Assembly (NCBI GenBank): GCA_021203685.1
Contig: JAJQAS010000090.1
Coordinates: 1-7,554 of the forward strand
Length of the DNA: 7,554 nt
Direction: 5' to 3'
Origin: Clostridiales bacterium
GTDB lineage: Bacteria > Bacillota > Clostridia > Oscillospirales > Oscillospiraceae
Shown: positions 1-5,577 of the stretch, piece by piece
Numbering within the stretch: the first letter of the stretch is position 1
How the letters are laid out: the number at the start of each line of letters is the position of its first letter
Program-made: the position numbers and the translations under genes
Notes under the pieces: model-generated
What the model was told of the DNA's origin: nothing
Seen by the model: only the letters and a program-made list of their open reading frames with translations
Database searches by the model: none

Positions 1-1017
1 AGCACCGGCTTCGACTGGTCGGAGATCAGCCCCACCATCTTCGGTGCTGTGTTTGAAAGCACCCTGAACCCGGAGACCCGTCGTTCCGGCGGGATGCACT
101 ACACCAGCATTGAGAACATTCACAAGGTCATCGACCCGCTATTTCTGGACGACCTGAAAGCGGAATTTGTATCCATCTGCGAGAACAAGGTGCTGCGAAC
201 CAGGAACAAAAAGCTGGAGGCGTTTCAGCGCAAGCTGGCGTCTCTGACGTTCCTGGACCCTGCGGCGGGCAGTGGAAATTTCCTCACAGAATCGTATCTA
301 TCACTTCGGCGGCTGGAAAACGATGTGCTTCGTGAGCTGTCTACGCAAATCGTGATGGGCGCGTTCAACAACCCCATTCAGGTCTCCATCGGGCAGTTTT
401 ATGGAATCGAAATCAACGACTTCGCTGTGTCAGTGGCAAAGACCGCCCTGTGGATAGCCGAGAGCCAGATGTTGAAAGAGACGGAATCCATTGTGATGAT
501 GCACCTGCCCTTCCTGCCGCTGAAATCCTACACCAACATCATCGAGGGGAACGCCCTGCGGATGGATTGGGAGGACGTGGTGCCGAAGGAGAAGCTAAAA
601 TTCTGCATGGGCAACCCTCCATTCGTCGGCTATTCTCTGCAATCTAAAGAGCAGAAAAGCGACATTCTCTCCGTTTATGTGGACGAAAAGGGCAAACCCT
701 ATAAAACGGCGGGCAAAATTGATTATGTCTCCGGCTGGTACTTCAAGGCGGCTCAGCTGATGCAAGGGACGAACATCCACACCGCCTTTGTCTCCACCAA
801 CTCCATCACCCAAGGAGAACAGGTGGCCAGCGTTTGGAAACCGCTTTATGACCGGTTTGGTATCCATATCGACTTTGCCTATCAGACTTTCCGCTGGGAC
901 AGCGAGGCCAGCTTGAAGGCCCATGTGCATTGTGTGATTGTTGGATTTAGCACTACCCCCCCCCCGCAGGGAAAAATTACCTGTGCTTTACGCCGGCCAA
1001 AGGCTTCGCATTGTTGA
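1..1017 (+). CDS. MmeI-like DNA methyltransferase (type IIL/IIG RM enzyme), methyltransferase-domain half; 5' end outside window, frameshifted at 3' end
   Basis: This is the catalytic part of a gamma-class N6-adenine DNA methyltransferase of the MmeI type, which transfers methyl from S-adenosylmethionine to adenine in a specific site. The frame is open from base 1 (reading STGFDWSEIS), so a GTG at 49 is only the first start-like codon in view and the true start lies to the left. Visible motifs are SGGMHYTS (motif X region, about 91-114), DPAAGSGNF (motif I, SAM binding, 256-282) and NPPF (motif IV, catalytic, 613-624). The conserved stretch before the break (VHCVIVGFS, about 925-951) normally leads into the target recognition domain. 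Instead, ten C at 956-965 move the frame and the protein ends after about 20 unrelated residues (PPPQGKIT onwards) at the stop at 1015-1017. MmeI relatives carry an N-terminal nuclease domain; whether this one does cannot be seen. The family call is firm. Whether the break is real, reversible or a sequencing error is open. Confidence 0.85.
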   Translation, partial: STGFDWSEISPTIFGAVFESTLNPETRRSGGMHYTSIENIHKVIDPLFLDDLKAEFVSICENKVLRTRNKKLEAFQRKLASLTFLDPAAGSGNFLTESYLSLRRLENDVLRELSTQIVMGAFNNPIQVSIGQFYGIEINDFAVSVAKTALWIAESQMLKETESIVMMHLPFLPLKSYTNIIEGNALRMDWEDVVPKEKLKFCMGNPPFVGYSLQSKEQKSDILSVYVDEKGKPYKTAGKIDYVSGWYFKAAQLMQGTNIHTAFVSTNSITQGEQVASVWKPLYDRFGIHIDFAYQTFRWDSEASLKAHVHCVIVGFSTTPPPQGKITCALRRPKASHC

Positions 1018-1903
1018 CAATATCAATGCTTACTTACTTGATGCACCCACTATTTTTGTTCAAAGCCGTAAAACACCCATTTCAGATGTTCCAGAAATGA
1101 CAACGGGCAATCGTCCCGCAGATGGTGGGCATTTGATCATTGAAGCGAATGAATATGAAGATTTCATCCAGAAAGAACCTGCTGCTCAAAAATATATCAA
1201 AAAACTTGTTGGCTCCGCTGAATTTATCAACAACAAAAAGCGGTGGTGCCTCTGGCTGGTAGATGTAACTCCGGCTGAATTGAGGAAAATGCCTCTGGTT
1301 ATGAAACGGGTTCAGGCTTGCAAAGAGGATCGGGAAAATGCGACAGATGCAGGGCGCAGGAAATTGGCTGCACGTCCTGCTCTCTTTAGAGAAACCAAAA
1401 ATCCCGCATCATTTGTTATTGTACCTGCAACATCTTCGGAGCGTAGAAAGTACATACCGATTGGCTTCCTTGATGGCAATACGATTGCAACAAACGCTGT
1501 AATTATCATACAAAATGCACAGATATATCATTTTGGAATCTTGACTTCCAATGTTCACATGGCATGGATGCGAGCTGTCTGTGGCAGACTGAAGAGCGAC
1601 TACCGTTACTCCAAAGACATTGTCTACAACAACTTCCCCTGGCCCACTCCCACCGAGGCCCAAAAAGCCAAAATCGAACAGACCGCCCAGGGCATTCTGG
1701 ACGCCCGCGCCCTGTACCCGGACAGCAGCCTGGCCGACCTCTACGACGAGCTGACTATGCCCCCGGAGCTGCGCACCGCCCACCAGCGCAACGACCGGGC
1801 TGTGATGCAAGCCTACGGCTTTTCCGTGAAGGACATGACGGAATCTACCTGTGTGGCTGAGCTGATGAAGCTGTATCAGAAACTGACAGCGGAGAAGAAA
1901 TAA
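938..1903 (+). CDS. Target recognition and C-terminal half of the same MmeI-like methyltransferase, in the +1 frame
   Basis: This is the continuation of the preceding gene in the next frame. The TTG at 938 is merely the first start-like codon: it has no ribosome binding site and lies inside the upstream half, so independent translation is unlikely. Reading through nine instead of ten C would give ...GFSTTPPRREKL..., joining both halves without a stop. The fragment holds the TRD hallmarks NINAYLLDAP, ESR-like QSRKTPISDVPEM and GNRPADGGHLII (about 1019-1145). It then has the family's C-terminal region, GILTSNVHMAWMRAVCGRLKSDYRYS and IVYNNFPWP (about 1538-1644), and LADLYDELTMPPELR (about 1732-1776). 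In MmeI-type enzymes the TRD sets the site for both methylation and cleavage. The stretch 1021-1560 is about 42% GC while 1621-1860 is about 62% (hand counts), which suggests the TRD came from another allele. The gene ends at TAA 1901-1903, directly before a terminator. Confidence 0.8.
   Translation: MLDLALPPPRREKLPVLYAGQRLRIVDNINAYLLDAPTIFVQSRKTPISDVPEMTTGNRPADGGHLIIEANEYEDFIQKEPAAQKYIKKLVGSAEFINNKKRWCLWLVDVTPAELRKMPLVMKRVQACKEDRENATDAGRRKLAARPALFRETKNPASFVIVPATSSERRKYIPIGFLDGNTIATNAVIIIQNAQIYHFGILTSNVHMAWMRAVCGRLKSDYRYSKDIVYNNFPWPTPTEAQKAKIEQTAQGILDARALYPDSSLADLYDELTMPPELRTAHQRNDRAVMQAYGFSVKDMTESTCVAELMKLYQKLTAEKK
956..965 (+). repeat. Homopolymer C10 tract at the frame break of the methyltransferase gene
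   Basis: Ten consecutive C residues sit exactly where the reading frame changes from the methyltransferase domain to the target recognition domain. The upstream frame reads T-P-P-P-Q-G and stops 17 codons later; the downstream frame reads P-P-P-R-R-E-K-L and continues through conserved TRD motifs. Removing one C, or adding two, joins them. Poly-C tracts of this length are known slipped-strand mispairing hotspots in phase-variable genes of other bacteria. They are also a common place for sequencing errors, and one sequence cannot separate the two. Confidence 0.9.
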
Positions 1904-1912
1904 CGCCTAATA

Positions 1913-1956
1913 ATAGAAAAGAGCGGGTGTCCCTGCAACACCCACTCTTTTTCTAT
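1913..1956. terminator. Strong, probably bidirectional intrinsic terminator between convergent genes
   Basis: The left arm 1917-1930 (AAAAGAGCGGGTGT) pairs with 1938-1951 (ACACCCACTCTTTT), with a single C/A mismatch and a 7-base loop. On the plus strand it is followed by a T run (1948-1952), and with one bulge the pairing extends outward to AATAG/CTATT. It starts about 10 bases after the methyltransferase stop. Read on the minus strand it ends in TTTTCTATTATTA, so it can also stop transcripts arriving from the beta-glucosidase gene. Confidence 0.85.
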
Positions 1957-2072
1957 GTCCGTTGAGCTGCCTCATTGACGTCATCCGAATCAAAAGCGGC
2001 CTCTGTTGCCGGGTCGTAGTCAGATGCTCCGCCTAAGCGCAGGGAATGAGCAACTTTTTCAACTATTTTGGC
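1953..2072 (-). pseudogene. Possible orphan 3' tail (39 codons) of a lost gene, overlapping the end of the beta-glucosidase gene
   Basis: On the minus strand, in a different frame from the glucosidase, 39 codons are open between a TAA at 2075-2073 and a TAG at 1955-1953. They read as a plausible acidic protein tail, including RLGGASDYDPATE and AAFDSDDVNEAAQ. The TAG lies directly against the terminator stem, as expected for a genuine gene end. The frame has no ATG, GTG or TTG and no ribosome binding site, so it cannot be a gene on its own. I do not recognise the family. A chance open frame is possible at this length. Confidence 0.3.
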
Positions 2073-4335
2073 TTAATTTTTCCAGCACCTCGGCGACCTC
2101 TTCCTTGGTGCAAAGGCCAAAGGAGACAACATTGCGCAGCGGGATGGAAGCGGCGATGGCCTCGGACATGGCGTCGCTGACCGCTTCATCGGAACTCTCA
2201 GATTCGTTCGCTTCTGACCCATCACCGAAAAAGTCATCCATTTTCTTTTTCAGAAACAGGCCATACTCCCGTGTGCGCGGGTCGCTAAGAAGTTCACCGA
2301 ACGTGGTATTCATATGAAGCTTCAGCGGAAGCTTTTGAGCGCTGTTCATCTGCAACGTGAGGCTCTGACGAATATCGCGGGATGAGGAACCGGCGAGGAT
2401 CTCATACGTTCCGCTGCCGATGAACCAATCGTGTAGATCCGTGTTATACCAGGAAAAGCTTCTTGGCTCAAACGTCACGCTGACGGTTTTTGTCTCACCG
2501 GGTTCCAACGCGACCTTCTTAAATCCCTTCAACTCTTTCTTGGGACGACGACAGGTTCCGGTCCGGTCGGCAACGTAGAACTGAACAGCTTCTTTGCCTG
2601 TCCGGTTCCCGGTGTTTGTGACATCCACGGAGACGGTCAGCGTGTCCGTATCGGTCAGGACGCTTTTGTCGGTGCGCAGATTGGAGTACCGAAATTCCGT
2701 GTAGGAAAGACCGTGGCCGAATGGGAAAGCAACTTCCATCTCTTTGGCATCGTAGTATCGATATCCGACAAAAATCCCTTCCTGATAATGAACCTCGGCT
2801 CCGTCGCCAAAATTCAGGTGCGCTGGATTGTCGGAAAGCTTGATGGGCAGTGTCTCCGCCAGCTTGCCGGACGGGTTCACTTTGCCATATAAAATGTTGA
2901 CAACAGCACCGCCGACGGCTTGTCCGCCCAGATACGCCTCGACGATGCCCTTTACCTTTCCGCGCCAGGGCATTTCAACCGGGGAACCGTTGTGAAGGAC
3001 GACAATCGTGTTTGGCTGTACGCGCAGAATCTCGTCAATCAGGCGGTTCTGGCAGTCTGGCAGATGCATATGAGAGCGGTCATAGCCCTCGGACTCAAAG
3101 CTGTCCGGCAGTCCGGCAAAGATGACGGCTTTGTCGGCAGCCGCCGCAGTACGAATCGCTTCTGCAACGGCGTCTTCCTCGTAAACGTCGTCGTTTGCCG
3201 GGTACCCCTGCGCATAGGAGACGGTATATCCGGCAGCAGCTGCCATATCGAGGGCACTGTCTACGCGAAAGCTGTTGATATGGGAGCTGCCACCACCCTG
3301 GAAGCGCGGCGTTTTGGCGAAGCCACCGATAAATGCGACAGATTCCTCAGCAGACAGTGGCAGGATGCTGTCCTCATTTTTCAGCAGAACAATAGATTCC
3401 TCCGCAATATGCCGTGCGAGCTCGTGGTCGTCATTGAGATTCAGCGTTTCCTCCTGGCGGTTATCCAGATAGCGGAAAACGCTGGAAAGAATCCGCTCGA
3501 CTGACCGGTTCAGGATGGCCTCGTCCAAAGTGCCATCGGTGACGGCCCTGACGATTTCCTGATCATTGATTCCGCCGGAAGCAGGCATCTCCAGCTCCAG
3601 ACCGGCTTTTAGTGCTTCGACCCGGTCATTGACCGCGCCCCAGTCAGACATGACATATCCTTTAAAGCCCCATTCGTCGCGCAGAACCTCGGTCAGAAGC
3701 CACGGATGTTCGGAAGCGAACGTGCCGTTCAGCCGGTTATAGGAACACATCACCGTATACGGCTGTGATTTTTTCACCGCCGTCTCGAATGCGGGAAGAT
3801 AGATTTCGCGCATCGTGCGCTCATCGACCTCAGAAGAGCAGTTCATGCGGTTGTACTCCTGATTGTTTGCGGCAAAGTGCTTGAGGGAGGTTCCAACGTG
3901 CTGGGATTGTACGCCGTTGATGAAAGCAGCCGCAGCTTCACCAGCAAGATAGGGGTCCTCGGAATAGTATTCAAAATTCCGACCGCACAGAGGGGAGCGC
4001 TTGATGTTTACCGCGGGGCCGAGGATCACAGAGAGGTCAGTGGCCTGCGCTTCCTTACCAATAGCCACTCCCATTTCCTCTAAAAGTTCGCGGTCAAAGG
4101 AGCAGGCACTTAAAACAGCCGGCGGGAAACATACGGCGCGGATGCTTTCATTGATGCCGAGGTGGTCGGCCTTGTCATCCTGTTTGCGCAGACCGTGAGG
4201 GCCGTCGCTGACCATCACGCCGGGAATGCCAAGCCGTTCCACACCTTTCAGATGCCAGAAATCCTGACCGGAGCACATACCGGCTTTTTCTTCCAGTGTC
4301 ATTTTTGCCACAAGTTCTTTTACATTTCGTTCCAT
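2059..4335 (-). CDS. Beta-glucosidase, glycoside hydrolase family 3 (BglB-like, cytoplasmic)
   Basis: This 758-residue GH3 enzyme should release terminal non-reducing beta-linked glucose, or a related sugar, from oligosaccharides or glycosides. It has no signal peptide, so it probably acts on imported substrate in the cytoplasm. The N-terminal barrel (about 1-300) contains SDGPHG (43-48), GRNFEYYSEDP (118-128), KHFAANNQE (152-160) and MSDWGA (229-234), whose D231 is the expected nucleophile. The second, alpha/beta sandwich domain (about 315-545) contains SEGYDR, with E416 as likely acid/base by analogy with Thermotoga Bgl3B, then NPSGKLAETLP and the YEEGIFVGYRYYD-like segment (518-529). A fibronectin III-like domain follows (about 565-650; VQFYVAD, LKGFKKV, LEPGET). 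A C-terminal extension of about 100 residues contains an acidic linker (705-717). The start at 4335 is chosen over the ATG at 4371 because AAAGGAGG lies 7 bases before it. The gene is divergent from an AraC-family regulator. The family is certain; the exact substrate is not. Confidence 0.95.
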   Translation of the reverse strand: MERNVKELVAKMTLEEKAGMCSGQDFWHLKGVERLGIPGVMVSDGPHGLRKQDDKADHLGINESIRAVCFPPAVLSACSFDRELLEEMGVAIGKEAQATDLSVILGPAVNIKRSPLCGRNFEYYSEDPYLAGEAAAAFINGVQSQHVGTSLKHFAANNQEYNRMNCSSEVDERTMREIYLPAFETAVKKSQPYTVMCSYNRLNGTFASEHPWLLTEVLRDEWGFKGYVMSDWGAVNDRVEALKAGLELEMPASGGINDQEIVRAVTDGTLDEAILNRSVERILSSVFRYLDNRQEETLNLNDDHELARHIAEESIVLLKNEDSILPLSAEESVAFIGGFAKTPRFQGGGSSHINSFRVDSALDMAAAAGYTVSYAQGYPANDDVYEEDAVAEAIRTAAAADKAVIFAGLPDSFESEGYDRSHMHLPDCQNRLIDEILRVQPNTIVVLHNGSPVEMPWRGKVKGIVEAYLGGQAVGGAVVNILYGKVNPSGKLAETLPIKLSDNPAHLNFGDGAEVHYQEGIFVGYRYYDAKEMEVAFPFGHGLSYTEFRYSNLRTDKSVLTDTDTLTVSVDVTNTGNRTGKEAVQFYVADRTGTCRRPKKELKGFKKVALEPGETKTVSVTFEPRSFSWYNTDLHDWFIGSGTYEILAGSSSRDIRQSLTLQMNSAQKLPLKLHMNTTFGELLSDPRTREYGLFLKKKMDDFFGDGSEANESESSDEAVSDAMSEAIAASIPLRNVVSFGLCTKEEVAEVLEKLSQNS

Positions 4336-4340
4336 AAGCG

Positions 4341-4351
4341 TTCCTCCTTTT
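4341..4351 (-). promoter_or_regulatory. Ribosome binding site that fixes the beta-glucosidase start
   Basis: The minus strand reads AAAAGGAGGAACGCTT and then ATG at 4335-4333, a near-perfect Shine-Dalgarno sequence with 7 bases from GGAGG to the start. This makes MERNVKEL the N-terminus and removes the 12 extra residues of the longer open frame. Confidence 0.85.
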
Positions 4352-4368
4352 TGCTGTAAAAATACCCT

Positions 4369-4420
4369 CAATGTGAAATTTCATGCTGCATCTGTGCTGA
4401 TGCAGCCCTGTTTTACATTG
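4369..4420 (-). promoter_or_regulatory. Hairpin in the beta-glucosidase mRNA leader
   Basis: GCTGCATC (4385-4392) and GATGCAGC (4399-4406) form a perfect 8-bp stem with a 6-base loop. Outside it CAATGT (4369-4374) pairs with ACATTG (4415-4420), followed by three more pairs after one mismatch, so the whole element is a nested stem of about 52 bases. It lies 34-85 bases upstream of the glucosidase start, probably inside its 5' leader, and leaves the ribosome binding site free. It could be an mRNA-stabilising structure, an attenuator or a protein site; there is no T run directly after it on the minus strand, so it is not a standard terminator. It matches no riboswitch I recognise. Confidence 0.5.
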
Positions 4421-4425
4421 GAGCG

Positions 4426-4447
4426 GTACAGTGAACAACTGCTGTAC
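4426..4447. repeat. Inverted repeat GTACAG-N10-CTGTAC in the divergent promoter region
   Basis: Two perfect 6-base arms are separated by 10 bases (TGAACAACTG), so the arm centres are 16 bases apart, about one and a half helical turns. It lies just on the glucosidase side of the AT-rich core where promoters are expected. It may be a dimeric regulator site or a leader stem. Six-base arms are short enough that chance is a real possibility. Confidence 0.35.
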
Positions 4448-4489
4448 ATAAATTACAAATTAAAAATAGCACAGTAAGTAAAAAGAGTG

Positions 4490-4522
4490 TAGTAAAATCT
4501 TGCGATTTATAGTAAAATGTTG
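4490..4522. promoter_or_regulatory. Candidate AraC-family operator: 13-bp direct repeat spaced 20 bp
   Basis: TAGTAAAATCTTG (4490-4502) and TAGTAAAATGTTG (4510-4522) match at 12 of 13 positions, with start-to-start spacing of 20 bp, about two helical turns. Tandem direct repeats of about 20-21 bp are the usual layout for AraC/XylS-type activators, whose two helix-turn-helix motifs contact one face of the DNA. The site sits between a GH3 gene and the divergent AraC-family gene. On the glucosidase side it is followed by a weak promoter-like pair, TTTACT (4482-4477) and TGTAAT (4457-4452), with a long 19-base spacer. A poor promoter next to a tandem site is what an activator-dependent gene would show. 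The repeat is directly visible; the regulator assignment is inference. Confidence 0.55.
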
Positions 4523-4580
4523 TCGTAAGCGAAGAATCACATTGAAATGAAAATTGAGATGGCATTGTGGGGGATGGCAG

Positions 4581-5345
4581 ATGGGATCTGAAATGAAGAA
4601 ACTGAACCGCAGGGAAGAACGAAAGGCAGGACAGGAAAGTAATTTATTCCGGCGAAGAGAAGGCACAGAGCCGCACATGTCTTATGCTCATGAGAAAGAG
4701 CGGCATCGCGTGATTACCGAAGGACGGTGTGATCTGCTGGATGAGGCGTTGAAAATACCGGCGGATGGAACGTCGGGGATTCTCGCACGAGACCCGCTGA
4801 GAGCCAGAAAAAATCTCTTCATAACTGCGATTACGACATTTACCAGAGCAGCCATGGACGGAGGACTGCCGGAAGAGATTGCCTACGCGATGAGCGACAC
4901 GTTTATTTTGCAGGGAGAGGACTGCCAGACATTCGTGGAACTTGAAGAACTGTATCTTGAGGCATTCCGGGATTTTACCTATGCAGTCAGCGAGGAAAAA
5001 GAGCGTCAATACAGTGCCGTGATTGAGGCGGTATTTCAGTATATCCATATCCATCTGCATGAAAAAATTACACTTGAAATGGCGGCGGAAGCGGTGGGCA
5101 TGAGCGCATGTTATCTGTCAAGGATTTTCAAAAGAGAGACCGGAGAATCATTTGTGGATTATATTCAAAAAAAACGTGTGGAGGCGGCAAAGCACATGCT
5201 GATTTATTCTGACTATACATTGGCGGCCATCAGTGAATATCTGCACTTTTCGACGCAGAGCTATTTCATCCGCGTTTTTCGAAAGCAGACCGGCATGACG
5301 CCGGGACAGTATCGGAAGTACTATAAGACAACAGGAAAATGGTGA
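4581..5345 (+). CDS. AraC-family transcriptional regulator
   Basis: This is a DNA-binding regulator of about 254 residues. Its C-terminal AraC/XylS domain (about 151-248) holds two helix-turn-helix motifs: LEMAAEAVGMSACYLSRIFK (about 165-184) and TLAAISEYLHFSTQSYFIRVF (about 213-233), ending in the family signature TGMTPGQYR (237-245). The N-terminal part (GILARDPLRARKN, about 66-78; TRAAMDGGLPEE, about 89-100) resembles the all-helical sensor region of clostridial AraC regulators that control carbohydrate genes, rather than the cupin of classical AraC. The start at 4581 is preferred because GGGGGA lies 6 bases upstream. An ATG at 4593 is possible, and the TTG at 4554 is unlikely. It is divergent from the GH3 beta-glucosidase across about 245 bases that hold a tandem repeat suited to this family, so control of that gene is the natural inference. 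The inducer is unknown. Confidence 0.9.
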   Translation: MGSEMKKLNRREERKAGQESNLFRRREGTEPHMSYAHEKERHRVITEGRCDLLDEALKIPADGTSGILARDPLRARKNLFITAITTFTRAAMDGGLPEEIAYAMSDTFILQGEDCQTFVELEELYLEAFRDFTYAVSEEKERQYSAVIEAVFQYIHIHLHEKITLEMAAEAVGMSACYLSRIFKRETGESFVDYIQKKRVEAAKHMLIYSDYTLAAISEYLHFSTQSYFIRVFRKQTGMTPGQYRKYYKTTGKW

Positions 5346-5503
5346 TTTTTCCTTCAAATATACATTGAGCTAGAGAAAACATCCGATGTCGGCATCGACT
5401 GGCCGCCGTATGCCGGATGATGGGCGGGATACGATGCGGATGCCTGGGATGATGTATCAATAACGGAATGGATAGAGATTTTTTCATTTTTGGTGCCCTG
5501 ACA
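5346..5503. other. Gap between convergent units with no intact gene
   Basis: No intact gene is visible here. The AraC frame continues after its TGA at 5343-5345 into a coding-like reading (IYIELEKTSDVGIDWPPYAG), then a TGA, then WAGYDADAWDDVSITEW up to another TGA near 5502. This may be decayed coding sequence or coincidence. A 25-codon ATG frame at 5386-5463 has no ribosome binding site and an odd methionine-rich composition, so it is not called. GGCAT (5391-5395) and ATGCC (5410-5414) form a short imperfect inverted repeat. Confidence 0.35.
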
Positions 5504-5544
5504 GGCAACGACAAACCCCACCCGCAAAAACGGGTGGGGTTGCC
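5504..5544 (-). terminator. Intrinsic terminator of the sugar ABC transporter operon
   Basis: AACCCCACCCG (5514-5524) and CGGGTGGGGTT (5531-5541) form a perfect 11-bp stem with a 6-base loop. An alternative outer pairing of GGCAAC (5504-5509) with GTTGCC (5539-5544) is also possible. On the minus strand the stem is followed by TTTGTCGTTG, a short and imperfect T tract, about 35 bases past the permease stop. The very GC-rich stem compensates for the weak tract. On the plus strand no T run follows, so it is unlikely to serve the AraC gene. Confidence 0.8.
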
Positions 5545-5577
5545 AGGATGTATCGCTCGAAAAGGGATAACTTGCGC

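Noticed and set aside
1409..1810. 133-residue minus-strand open frame
   Set aside because: It is a shadow of the TRD and C-terminal part of the methyltransferase, whose motifs are conserved on the plus strand.
938..1903. Independent small protein starting at TTG 938
   Set aside because: There is no ribosome binding site, the start lies within the conserved end of the methyltransferase half, and the sequence is plainly the continuation of that gene in the next frame.
2920..3504. 194-residue plus-strand open frame
   Set aside because: It lies antisense inside the GH3 gene and shows no recognisable motif or ribosome binding site.
4336..4371. Extended glucosidase start at 4371 (12 extra residues)
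   Set aside because: The extension would translate through the AAAGGAGG ribosome binding site of the start at 4335, and GH3 proteins of this type begin near MERNVKEL.
4374..4383. TGAAATTTCA palindrome as a catabolite response (cre) site
   Set aside because: It lacks the central CG and the spacing of the cre consensus, and is more simply part of the leader stem.
4554..4580. TTG start of the AraC regulator at 4554
   Set aside because: There is no good ribosome binding site before it, whereas ATG 4581 has GGGGGA 6 bases upstream.
5386..5463. 25-codon methionine-rich small open frame
   Set aside because: It has no ribosome binding site or promoter, and its composition reflects repeated GATG/GGATG patterns.
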